Source of the DNA: Urophycis tenuis
Lineage: Eukaryota; Chordata; Actinopteri; Gadiformes; Phycidae
Assembly (NCBI GenBank): GCA_036785325.1
Contig: JAXIVH010000144.1
Coordinates: forward strand, 182,001 to 246,000
DNA: 64,000 nt
Direction: 5' to 3'
Shown: positions 1-9,487 of the stretch, one piece after another
Layout of the letters: each line of letters starts with the position of its first letter
Numbering within the stretch: position 1 is the stretch's first letter
Notes under the pieces: generated by a model
Seen by the model: only the letters and a program-made list of their open reading frames with translations
Databases searched by the model: none
What the model was told of the DNA's origin: nothing
Position numbers and translations under genes: made by a program

Positions 1-196
1 ACCATCACTTTGTCGCTTTTTCTCTCCCCTTAAAGTCCCCCTTCTCTGTTCCTCCTACCCCCCACACTATCACCACCCACCACAACCTTAAAACCCTCTC
101 TCCCTCTACTCTCTCCTCTGCTGTTCTCTCATCACTACTCCCCCCCAGAACAGTTCTCACTACTCTCCACTGAGGAAGCCTCCTCTACCCTGCTAT
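1..196 (+). pseudogene. L2 ORF2 fragment (linker before RT), copy A
   Basis: Frame 1 encodes a Ser/Pro/Thr-rich stretch with NLKTLSPSTLSSAVLSSLLP, typical of the segment between the endonuclease and RT domains of fish L2 ORF2. It ends at GAGGAAGCCTCCTCTACCC, and the same protein resumes at 1483 with SSLSSSLDSLC. It contains a stop codon and runs off the window start. Confidence 0.7.
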
Positions 197-1482
197 TTAC
201 ATTTACATTTAGGACATTTAGCAGACGCTTTTATCCAAAGCGACTTACAAAGAGCACATTTTTCATAAGAAGGTGAAACATTTCATTGCTGCTAATACAG
301 TATGAGCATGAGGGTAGGGTTATTCAGGGTTCAGATGAACAGTCTGAACAAGTGGGTCTTGAGTCTCTTCTGGAAGATGGGGAGTGATTCTGCAGTCCTG
401 ACATTGGCAAGGAGCTTGTTCCACCACTGAGGTGCCAAAACGGAGAAGAGTAGATTTTGCCGTCCGACCTTTTCCTCCTTTTAGTGATGGTGGTACCAGT
501 CGACCAGCTGAGGTGGTTGAACGGAGTGCTCCAGCAGGGGCATAGTGTTTCACTAATGTTTGGAGGTAGGTAGGGGCAGTTCCATTGATGGCTTTATAGG
601 CCAGTAGCATCGTCTTGAATTTAATGCGAGCCACTACAGGAAGCCAGTGGAAGAGGGGGTCACATGGGAGAATTTGTTTTGGTTGAACACGAGGCGTGCT
701 GCAGCGTTCTGGATTCGCTGCAACGGTTTAATCGCGGTTGCAGGGAGTCCAGCTAAGAGCGAGTTGCAGAAGTCGAGGCGGGAGATGACAAGTGCTTGGG
801 TCAGGAGCTGTGTCGCTTCCCTCGTGAGGAATGGCCGGATCCTGCGGATGTTGTAGAGAGCAAATCTACAGAAGCGGGTCACTGCAGTGATGTTTGAAGT
901 GCAGGACAGTTGGTGGTCGACTATTCCGCCCAGATTCCTTGCGGTCGGTGAGGCAGATACTGTGATGTCCTTGACCGAGACCAGCAGGTCCCTGTGAGGG
1001 CAGTCTTTCCCCGGTATGAAGAGAAGCTCAGTCTTTGCGAGATTGAGCTTAAGTTGATGCACAGTTGTCCAAGAGCTGATGTCTGCCAAGCATTCTGAGA
1101 TGCGTGTTGCAATCAGAGTGTCTGAGGGGGGGAAGGAGAGGAACAGTTGAGTGTCGTCCACATAACAGTGATAGGAGAAGTCGTGTGATGTGATTACAGA
1201 GCCTAGAGATTTGGTATATAGGGAGAAAAGAAGCGGTCCTAGTACTGAGCCTTGAGGGACCCCAGTGTTTAGCGAGAGGGGTTTGGACAGGGAGCCGTTC
1301 CATGTGACCTGATAAATGTGATCCATAAGGTAAGATGTGAAACAGGCTAGCGCAGTGTCAGTGATGCTGAATTCAGCGAGGGTGGTGAAGAGGGTCTGGT
1401 GGTTCACGGTGACGAACGCCGCAGAGAGGTCGAGGAGAACAAGCACCGACGAGAGGGAAGTGGCTTTGGCGGCACGAAGAGA
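197..1482 (-). mobile_element. L2-type LINE (copy B), 5'-truncated, inserted in copy A
   Basis: A second L2 copy lies in inverse orientation. Its 3' tail (reverse complement of the TAAATG and AGCAGACGC tail) is at 197-260. It is 5'-truncated inside RT at about 1482. TGCTAT occurs immediately on both sides (191-196 and 1483-1488), a target-site duplication in the disrupted copy A. It is therefore a later insertion of the same family into its relative, giving a head-to-head pair. The ends are judged by eye. Confidence 0.82.
320..1480 (-). pseudogene. L2 reverse transcriptase, C-terminal two thirds (copy B)
   Basis: Two overlapping frames encode the RT of an L2 LINE. 634-1446 holds LVLLDLSAAF, the GVPQGSVLGPLLFSLYT block, a catalytic motif read as YVDDTQLF (YADD in most relatives) and the LKLNLAKTELLFIPG block. 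320-634 continues with the C-terminal region (TAPTYLQTLVKHYAPAGALR, then SAGRLVPPSLKGG). The coding sequence extends upstream of the first Met to about 1480 (KATSLSSVLVLLD). The frame shifts near 634 and the endonuclease is absent because of 5' truncation. Confidence 0.8.
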
Positions 1483-2529
1483 TGCTATCTTCCCTTTCCT
1501 CCTCTTTGGACTCCCTCTGTCTCCTCATATCCTGACCAGTGCCATCTTCTCCTCCTCCTTGGCTGTCCGAATCTCTGCGTGCTCATAGAACAGAGCTATG
1601 TACAGCTGAGAGGAAATGGAAGAAATCGGGTTCTGCTTATGATCTCTCCCACTACCTTCACCTCCTCTCAGACATCACCTCCACAGTGTCAACAGCCAAA
1701 TCTACATTCTACCGGAACAAGATCAACTCCTCTGCCTCCAACCCCAGAAAAACTGTTTTCCATGTTCGTTCTCCTCCCTCCTAACCCCCCCCCACCCCCC
1801 CCCCCCCCCCTTCCTCACTCTGCTAGACTTAACCGCTTTACCCCTCTCTCTCTGGAGAGGTCCAGTGACTGGTCACATCCAACCATGCCATGGTCAGACC
1901 ACCTGTCCCCTTGACACTATCCCCTCCTCCCTTCTCCAGCCCATCTCTACCGACATCCTACCGTTCATCACCACCCTCATTAACTCTTCCCTCACCTTAG
2001 GTCTCATCCCAGCACCCTTCAAAACTGCCAGAGTCAAACCACTCCTCAAGAAACATACCCTCGACACTGCTGACATCCAGAACTACAGACCGCTATCTCT
2101 GCTATCATTCCTTCCTAAAACGCTGGAACGTGCAGTCTCTAACCAATTGTTCTCCGACTTGGTCCTGACGGTGACCAAGTACCTTTGTGCCGCCAAGGCC
2201 TCTTCCCTCTTATCGGTGCTTGTTCTCCTCAACCTGTCTGCGGTGTTCAAAACCGTGAACCACCAGATTCTCCTCACCACTCTTGCTGATATCAGCATTA
2301 CTGACAATGCGCTAGCCTGGCTCACATCATACCTTACCCGGGGCACCATTGAAAGCATCCTGTCCAGCTGCATCACTGTGTGGGGCGGTAGCTGCACTGA
2401 ACACAGCATAGTGAACATAGCTGGTAAGACCATTGGTGCCCCACTCCCTTCCTTGAAGGACACATACACCACCCGCCTCACCAGGGAAGCGACGTCGATT
2501 GTGAGCGACACCAGCGGCTCAGTTCTAGG
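1483..2529 (+). pseudogene. L2 ORF2 fragment (RT N-terminal half), copy A
   Basis: The L2 protein resumes after the inverted copy with SSLSSSLDSLC and PWLSESLRAHRTELC (1490-1620), then a spacer with a C-rich run at about 1788-1810. RT follows from 1865: LINSSLTLGLIPAPFKTARV, LLKKHTLDTADIQNYRPLSL and VLVLLNLSAVFKTVN. An unrelated patch lies at 2338-2515. The reading then returns to SVLG and is cut by the hAT at 2530. Frameshifts occur near 1784 and 1865. Confidence 0.75.
2338..2515 (+). other. Foreign LINE patch inside the L2 RT
   Basis: After L2 FTSYLT the frame continues without a stop into TIESILSSCITVWGGSC and APLPSLKDTYTTRLTREA, then returns to L2 at GSVLG. The patch resembles the RT C-terminal region of another fish LINE family, the same region seen at 45540-45700 (TIESVLTNCVTVWYGNC). 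About 180 bp of L2 sequence is replaced and the frame stays open across both joints. Template switching or a processed insertion could explain it; the mechanism is inferred. Confidence 0.6.
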
Positions 2530-2830
2530 TAGTGTTGTAGTACTCGAGTCCGGTCTTGGACTCGAGACTCAAGACCATTTTTTGCTTACTCAGTCTCGTC
2601 TCGGTCTCGAAAGCAAAAACACTCGGTCTTGACTCGGACTTGACCTTCATTGGAAGGAGGTGGACTCGTAATTTTAAACCGAGACAACGAGACCAGCCCC
2701 GCCCCCCTCCCCCCCATTTCATGGTATATTCTAAAATATGAACCATTGCAAATACTCGTATTTCAATAATAACTAGGGTTAATGCCCCGCGGAACATTGG
2801 GCGGGACCTCGCCGTCATGCGACTCGGCGG

Positions 2831-2975
2831 CACGTGGATGGCGTCGTTACAGGTCGTCGTTCACGTGGATGATGTCGTGACAGGTCGTTGTTCACATGGA
2901 TGGTGTCGTGACCAGTTGTCGTTCACGTGGATGGTGTCGTGACAGGTTGTCGTTTGCACAAGGATGGCGTTGTGA
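2831..2975. repeat. 31-bp tandem repeat
   Basis: About four to five diverged copies of a roughly 31-bp unit with core GGATGGTGTCGTGACAGG and GTCGTTCACGT. No coding sense is apparent. It lies near the left end of the unclassified repeat inside hAT-1. Confidence 0.75.
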
Positions 2976-3011
2976 CAGGTTCTCGTTTGTGGCTGTCCAC
3001 GCACTGTGTGG

Positions 3012-3960
3012 TATGGCCGACTTTGACGGCACGCCCTGGCCACGCCCTTCGAGGTAGAGTCGCAAATAGCACAACTTTAGTTAAGAACCACGTTTTAGCT
3101 GTACTGACCAATTTTGAAGCAGAACGGATAAATCCCATGGGAGGAGTTCGTTCACAAACATGGGCATGAAAGACAACATAATTGAATATGGCCAAATTTG
3201 ACGGCACGCCCTGGCCACGCCCTTCGAGGTAGAGACGCAAATAGCGCAATTTTAGCTGTGAACCAAGTTGTTACTGTACTGACCAATTTTGATGCAGAAC
3301 GGATAAATCTCTTGGGAGTTCGTTCACAAACATGGGCATAAAAGACGACACAATTGAATATGGCCGACTTTGACGGCAAGCCATGGCCACGTCCTTTGAG
3401 GTAGAGTCGCAAATAGCACAACTTTTGGTAAGAACCATACTCTGAATCTACCCAAAAAATTTGGAGCTCAAGCGACAAATCCCCTGGGAGGAGTTCGTTC
3501 AAATAGGACGCGAAAATCAAAAATGACAAAAATTAAAATGAAAATATCTGACTTCCGGGGGGTTTTCGGGTATGGGTCCAAGAGGCTTTTTTGTAGGGCT
3601 TGGCCAGATTAACATCCTTACCGAGTTTCATACATATCGGTGAAAGTCGATGTCGTGGCAAAGACGCAAAAATTGATTATGGCCGAATTTGACGGCACGC
3701 CGTGGCCACGCCCTTTGACGTAGAGTCCCAAATAGCACAACTTTTCTCAAGTTCCATGTTGTGAACCTACACAAACAATTTGAAGCCCAAGCGACAAATC
3801 CCCTGGGAGGAGTTCGTTCAAATAAAACGCAAAAATTGCACATTTTAAATGCAAATATCTGACTTCCGCTGGGTTTGTGGGTATGGGTCCAGGAGACTTT
3901 TTTGTAGGGCTGGGCCTGTTTAACGTGCCCACCGAGTTTCATACATGTACGTGAAACGTG
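3012..3960. repeat. Dispersed direct repeats of ~170 bp units
   Basis: The phrase GGCCGACTTTGACGGCACG, followed by CCACGCCCTTCGAGGTAGAG and CGCAAATAGCACAACTTT, recurs at about 3012, 3188, 3359 and 3678. Between copies are GGAGTTCGTTCAAA-type stretches, also repeated. The copies are diverged, and the last two share a longer downstream part (GACTTCCG then GGGTATGGGTCC). This looks like internal expansion of a non-coding transposable element. No family is assigned. Confidence 0.75.
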
Positions 3961-4787
3961 GTGTCGGGGCTGTCGTTTTTAAAGCCTGTAGGGGCGCTAC
4001 AACCACGACAAGCACGATTTTTGGTATGTGAGCTTTGGGCAGCACTGTACACGTGTCCTCTGAATTTCATATTCATAACTATTACGGTGTTTGCACAGTG
4101 ATTTGCCCTGCTTTTAGAGCGCCATCCAGTGGCAGATTTGTTTTCCCCTTTTGAGCCTCAGGGAGCCATGGGCTATCTGCATACCAAGTTTTGTCTTAAT
4201 TGCACTTGCAAATGTGGAGGAATAAACATCTTGATTTTAAAGAGTGCCACCTAGGGGCAATGACTAGAAATTTTGTAGGATGCATGAGGGAGATATACTG
4301 AAGTAGGCTCCAAAGTTTAGTGTGGAACGGACAAAGAAATTTGAGAGAATTTTAACATACTTTATACGACGTTTTTGCATGGATCTGTCTGGAGATGCTA
4401 AATGTCAAGTTTCGTGAAAATCGGAGAAAGCCCCTCAATTTTACCCCGGGCCGCTTTCTTTTGGCGTTTTTGCGTTGTAGCAAAAAAAAGTCAGGCGGAA
4501 GTGGGCGTGGCCTATATGATGAGGTGCAGCATGAATGCCCGCATGAGTGGATATAAAGTTTTCGAATGTGCGACAAACTATGCGGGAGTTATTAGCGTTA
4601 CGGATTTTGGTCAAAACAGCGCCACCTAGAGGTCTTCCTAGTGTGCGACATGAACGTGATGCATAGAATATATAATTTTTCACCAGGCCTGACAACTTTG
4701 CCAAAAAGAATGGACTCTTCGTATATGTTCAGATAGTGCAAATTGCCATCAAAGTTCCACAAGTAGATAAATGAACGAAAAACAATA

Positions 4788-4824
4788 GGGACCTTCGTCC
4801 TGTGTCACAGGCTCGGTCCCTAAT
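4788..4824. repeat. Palindromic terminus GGGACC...GGTCCCTAAT
   Basis: GGGACC and GGTCCC pair around inner arms CCTGT and ACAGG, giving a hairpin that ends in CCCTAA followed by T. An almost identical motif occurs at 36769-36804. A hairpin ahead of CTAA before a T resembles a Helitron 3' end, but no matching 5' TC end or Rep/helicase is visible, so the class is left open. Confidence 0.6.
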
Positions 4825-4845
4825 AAAAAAAAAAACATATTATTG

Positions 4846-6088
4846 CAGTGGCGCAGGAAGTGGGGGTGCGGCAGGTGCTGCAGCACCCCCTGTTGGCGAA
4901 GCTTTAAAGACCCACTCCGACAAAATTTGACTTTTTTACCCTTTTACTATCACCTACTAGTGATATATATGTATTTCAAAACATAGTACGATCGAAATAT
5001 GTCGTAAAACGATTCATGAGGATTTCTGGTTTGAAATGTCACTGAACCTCCGCAAGTCACAAAAACACGAATCCGTTTTTCCTGTCCGCATGTCGTCATG
5101 AAGATGTGGAACCAATCAAAAACTGACTTTCAGGTAAGACCCGCCCCCTGCACGAGCGCAGGCAACTGTGAAGGCTTGGTTAATAAAGGTTGGGTTATGC
5201 TTCGTTTATGCTTCCGCGTCGACACAATGCTGGGGGGTTCCGGACCCTTTACGAACCCTTTACAAACCCTTTACATCCTTGACGTGCACCTCCCAAAATC
5301 CTAGACACATGTCGAGGCGACGCAATCCCAACGCAGCAGCTTTGGCTGTGATTGGTCCGCGAACTACATTCACTGGAGATCGCTTTTCCGGTTTCCACTC
5401 GTAAACACCGCCACGGTGTAAACACAGCCTTGATAAATGCTTCGACTGATTGGCGACAACATATATATATATACATAACTTTTGCCTTCATTTCTATAAA
5501 CTTTTTTTTTAACTCGCTAGTAACCCGTATGTAATGACCGCAATCCCTACGCAGAAGTATAAACCAGCCGCAGATAAAGGGGCGTGGGCAAGAAAAACCC
5601 CTTGCCTGAAACCATGAAGAAGGTTTGAACACCTTCTGTGTAAAAGCTGTACAATTCTTTATTAGTTGGGCCAAAAATGTTCGAATGTACTCCTTTTTTA
5701 AATAAAGCGAAAATGTCAGGGGTCAATCAATGGCCGGAGTGGGTCTTTAAAATAAACATTGTCATCTACCACTGATCCTGGCGCATCAAGCTCTTTTTAA
5801 CAGACAATTTGATAATGGATATATTGCTAATAATATAAAATTTACATTGACTGCACTAGGCAAATAACATTTCAGTTTGTATGCACGCATTTACAAAGAT
5901 ATTTAGATAGATTATTTTTTCATCGCTGGTCTTTGGAGTTCGCTTGTTGCGATATAGTTTCTGCGCACTGTCAGCTCATCTGTTCTAGGGGAGGGGCGAG
6001 TGTTTTTTTTTTGTTTTTTTTAAAGGAGGCGGAGGTCCCCCCCCCCCCCCCCCGCACCCCCTGCCGAAAATGTCTTCCTGCACGCCTG
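4846..6088. mobile_element. hAT-type DNA element 2, nested in element 1
   Basis: Left end CAGTGGCGCAGGAAG and inverted right end CAGGCGTGCAGGAAG are terminal inverted repeats. A perfect 8-bp duplication TATTATTG flanks it (4838-4845 and 6089-6096). It is 1,243 bp including an 839-bp nested MITE, has no transposase, and is thus a non-autonomous hAT. A C-homopolymer lies near 6039-6055. Confidence 0.92.
4908..5746. mobile_element. TTAA-flanked MITE, nested in hAT-2
   Basis: The ends AGACCCACTCCG and, inverted, AGACCCACTCCG are flanked on both sides by TTAA (4904-4907 and 5747-5750), the duplication made by piggyBac-like transposases (Kolobok also uses TTAA). No coding capacity is apparent. It contains a short (TA) run near 5461-5472. 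The superfamily is inferred from the TSD only. Confidence 0.78.
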
Positions 6089-6464
6089 TATTATTGACTG
6101 CCTGGTGTGAAAATATATCCCATGGTGCTATGCTGTGCAGCAACGGTTTTGAAAGATATTGATACAATGTTTGCCCAAACACCATATACTTTATATATAT
6201 ATATGACTCCAGCTGAGCTCCTAGCCTTAAAGTATTGTTCAGAGAAGAAGTTTGGTAGACAAGTGTGTGCTGGACTGCTCCTACAGCGAACAATCCCCAC
6301 TCTACCCTTTGTGAATTTAACGGTTGAATATGATACTTGGGTGATGTTAAACATAGGTAAATCATGAAAATCTGCTCTTTTTGATCGGTCTCAATGCGGT
6401 CTCGACTCCTTAAAGACTCGGTTTTGACTCGGACTCGACATATGCGGTCTCTTTCCCATCACTA

Positions 6465-6499
6465 GTACTAGGACCGCTTTTGTTCTCCCTATATACCAG
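6465..6499 (+). pseudogene. L2 ORF2 sliver between two insertions
   Basis: Between the hAT right end and the following MITE, 35 bp encode SVLGPLLFSLYT of L2 RT, continuing the reading from before 2530 and continued by the SL codons after 7408. Confidence 0.8.
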
Positions 6500-7405
6500 G
6501 GGCGGTATTACTAAAGATCCTGAGAATCCTCTCGGAGAGCTCCTAACTTAGCCTAAAAATTCCTAGCTTAGTTTAAGAGTGATTCCAGAACAAGCAAGGA
6601 ATGGACAAAATTTTATTTTAGTGAGGAGGTGTGGTTGACCCCGTTGCTAGGTATGAGCCATTATTTTAAAAGACGTGATTGGTTGATCCTAAACGCTTGA
6701 TAAAAAAATACACTCTTGGTGATACTGGGCATAGAATGGACCGTGAAATCAATAGACCTAATCATAGAATCTAAACTCTATGAAGACTGTGTAATTATGA
6801 ATAATATTTTACATAAAAAGAACATCTTTGTTAAATAAATAGTAGGCCATACTTTAAAATTATCCCACAAAATGTGTGAAAACTCAGGTCCACTTCCACA
6901 GTACTCACATGCTGATAGTTATATTTATTTGCTTACATTTATTTACCATGCTAGTTATTTTAGCACTTCATGCATTTGGTATTAAGAAAGGTAAAATGGC
7001 TCAGCTTTCATCAATTTCTGTGATTGCTGGCTGGACTATAAGAAGCAGTGTTGGGTGGCATTCAAATCTACCACAAACAGTATTCCTGCATGATCCAATC
7101 TGTAGCGTTTAATTAGCTCACTGTCATTAAGTGTTTGGAGAATATTTCTGCTGCCTCTTCTTTCAGCCATTTTCTCCTCTGCTTAAGAAATGCCTCTTAA
7201 AAGTCCTCCTCCCTGCTCTTAGCTGATTTAACTTTAGGAGCTCTCTTAAGAGCTAAGATTCTTTAGGAATACCTTTTATCTTTACTAGGATTTAGTCTTA
7301 ACTTTGAGGGGAAGTTCTAAGAAAATGTCATGATTCTAAGAATTTTCTTAGAATTTGGCCACTAGGAGCAACTCTTTGTGCATAGAATGTTTAGCAATAC
7401 AGCCC
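6500..7405. mobile_element. Harbinger-like MITE with CAG duplication
   Basis: The ends GGGCGGTATTACTAAA and, inverted, GGGCTGTATTGCTAAA are terminal inverted repeats. CAG flanks both sides (6497-6499 and 7406-7408), and removing one CAG plus the element restores L2 codon order. A 3-bp duplication and GGGC ends fit PIF/Harbinger, and the complete Harbinger at 31995 has the same CAG. The interior (906 bp) is AT-rich, with repeated CTTAGAATTT and TCCTAACTTAG motifs near the ends and no convincing ORF. Confidence 0.82.
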
Positions 7406-8290
7406 CAGATCTTTGTGCTCTGTTATCGCATCACACTGCTTCTCCTATCACTGTTATGCGGAAGACACCCAACTGTTCCCTTCCTTGCTGCCCTCAGACA
7501 CTCTGATTGTAACACGTGTCTCAGAATAATTGGCAGACATCAGCTCTTGGACAACTGCGCATCAACTCAAGCTCAATCTCGCAAAGACTGAGCTTCTCTA
7601 CATACTGGGGAAAAACTGCCCTCACAGGGACTTGCTGGTCTTGGTCAAGGGCATCACAGTATCTGCCTCACCGACCACAAGGAACCTGGGCGTAATAGTC
7701 GACCACCATCTGTCCTGCACTTCAAACATCACTGCAGTGACCCACTCCTGTAGATTTGCTGTCTACAACATCCGCAGGATCCGGCCATTTCTCACGAGGG
7801 AAGCGACAGCTCCTGACCCAAACACTTGTCATCTCCCGCCTTGACTACTGAAACTCCAGAACACTGCAGCACCCCTCGTGTTCAACTGACACAAATTCTC
7901 CAGTGTGACCCCCCTCTTCCATGACCTCCACTGGCTTCCTGTAGTGGCTCGCATAAAATTCAAAATGATGCTACTGGCCTACAAAGCCGTCAATGGAACT
8001 GTCCCTGCCTACCTCCAAACATTAGTGAAACACCACGCCCCTGCTCGAGCACTCCGCTCAACTACCTCAGCTGGTGGACTGGTACCTCCATCACTAAAAG
8101 GAGGAAAAGGTTGGATGGCGAAATCACAACCCTTCTCCGTTTTGGCACCGCAGTGGTGGAACGAGCTTCCTGCCAGTGTCAGGACTGCAGAGTCACTCCC
8201 CATTTTCCAGAAGAGACTCAATACTCATTTGTTCAGAGTTCACCTGAACCCTGCATAAAATCCATCCTCTACCGACCCCCCCTTCCCAAA
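7406..8290 (+). pseudogene. L2 ORF2 C-terminal half (copy A)
   Basis: This continues copy A RT from SL-SVI to the end. The catalytic motif is degraded: the aligned residues read CYAEDTQ instead of CYADDTQ. The HQLKLNLAKTELL block follows at 7557-7600, and 7905-8258 encodes the C-terminal domain (FHDLHWLPVVARIKF, then TSAGGLVPPSLKGG and ELPASVRTAESLPIFQKRLN). At least two frameshifts lie near 7530 and 7845-7905. It is inactive. Confidence 0.8.
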
Positions 8291-8480
8291 AAAACTAAAC
8301 TTGTATGTTGTACGTCACTTTATAATTGCTCTTTGTAACTTGGCACTTAGCCAGAGATGTTATATACTAGCAATGGTTTACCTAGCAATTAAAATGCTTG
8401 AAACTTGTTCTGACAAATGTTCTCTTTGTAAGTCGCTTTGGATAAAAGCATATGCTAAATACCCTAAATGTAAATGTAAT

Positions 8481-8780
8481 TATGAAAGTAGAACTGGGAG
8501 GGTTAACTCATTAGATTGCAGAGGTCAGATTTGGTCCCAGAACCTCTTGAGCAAAGTGTGTCTCCTCCCTTTAGGGCTTTTAGTGTTAAATAAAATATAT
8601 TAGAATATACTAGTAATATACTGAAAAAATACTAGTAATATTAGTAGTGTTAATTGTATAAAATGCCTGGAAAAGTATAAACTGGGATTCATTCAACACT
8701 TCAGGTGATGCGTCTGTCCAATAGAGTGAGCTGAACACACACGCGCGCACACACGCACGCACTCACACACATAGACACAC
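8481..8780. other. Unique-looking AT-rich flank with CA/CG microsatellite
   Basis: No ORF is supported. A mixed (CA)n/(CG)n run spans about 8733-8785. On the minus strand this would be intron 1 of the signal-peptide gene at 8832-8930, or the remnant of it. Confidence 0.4.
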
Positions 8781-8831
8781 GCGCGCAGCTCAATTCTATG
8801 AGAATAATATGAAAAGCGTCGCGGTGCTCAC

Positions 8832-8930
8832 CTGGCTCATAATGTTCTTCTGCCTGTCGTCCAGACCCCCTGCCTCTCCACCCGGGTGAAGCGCGCTGGT
8901 CGCAGCGCAGCAGAGCAGTAGCAGAAACAT
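8832..8930 (-). CDS. Probable first coding exon of a secreted host protein
   Basis: On the minus strand an ATG at 8930 (A at -3) opens 33 codons: a signal-peptide-like start MFLLLLCCAATSA, then LHPGGEAGG and DDRQKNIMSQ, ending at CAG followed by GTGAGC, a strong splice donor (GT at 8831-8830). A TATAAA box lies about 80 bp upstream of the ATG. An in-frame ATG at 8987 would add 19 residues, but it lies at the expected transcription start and spoils the signal peptide, so 8930 is preferred. The protein is not recognised. The following exons would lie toward lower coordinates, but only LINE and hAT sequence is found between 1 and 8480, so they are outside the window or lost. A secreted peptide or extracellular protein is likely. 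Confidence 0.55.
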
Positions 8931-9010
8931 CGTCCCCCGTCCGGACCGACCGAGGACAGACTGCTTTACAGGAAACAATACCGTCATAGTCCACTACATG
9001 GAACACTGCC

Positions 9011-9016
9011 TTTATA
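9011..9016 (-). promoter_or_regulatory. TATA box upstream of signal-peptide exon
   Basis: Reads GGATATAAAGGCAG on the minus strand. A start 25-30 bp downstream would be near 8985, leaving a 5' UTR of about 55 nt before the ATG at 8930. Confidence 0.5.
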
Positions 9017-9054
9017 TCCGAGAGGTTTAGAGCTTAAATACAGCCTGCTCTCCC

Positions 9055-9487
<433 letters not shown>

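Larger units (their letters stand above)
2530..6464. mobile_element. hAT-type DNA element 1 (3.9 kb, composite)
   Basis: The termini are TAGTGTTG and, inverted at the right end, TAGTGATG. The flanks are GTTCTAGG (2522-2529) and GTACTAGG (6465-6472), an 8-bp duplication with one mismatch, as made by hAT transposases. The terminal regions are rich in variants of GACTCGAGTCCGGTCTCGA. No transposase is visible, so it is non-autonomous. It disrupts the L2 at codons for GSVLG and contains a tandem-repeat block, an unclassified repeat with a palindromic end, and a nested second hAT. Confidence 0.85.
1..8478 (+). mobile_element. L2-type LINE (copy A), repeatedly interrupted
   Basis: A non-LTR retrotransposon of the fish L2/CR1 group lies on the plus strand in pieces: 1-196, 1483-2529, 6465-6499 and 7406-8478. 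The pieces read in order through the ORF2 protein: a linker ahead of RT, the RT region with LLNLSAVFKTVN and SVLGPLLFSLYT, then the C-terminal half with LHWLPV and LPIFQKRLNTHLF. The 3' end near 8430-8478 carries the fish L2 tail (AAGTCGCTTTGGATAAAAGC, then repeated TAAATGTAAATG). It is interrupted by an inverted L2 copy, a hAT element and a Harbinger-like MITE, each with a target-site duplication, so it predates all three. It has stops and frameshifts and cannot be active. Confidence 0.88.

Noticed and set aside
4788..4824. Firm Helitron assignment
   Set aside because: Only a hairpin plus CTAA-T is seen; no 5' TC terminus, no Rep/helicase, and target between A and T not shown.
5249..5674. 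141-codon minus-strand ORF
   Set aside because: Lies in a TTAA-flanked MITE, no recognisable motif.
5985..6365. 126-codon minus-strand ORF
   Set aside because: Contains a C homopolymer and spans a transposon boundary at 6088.
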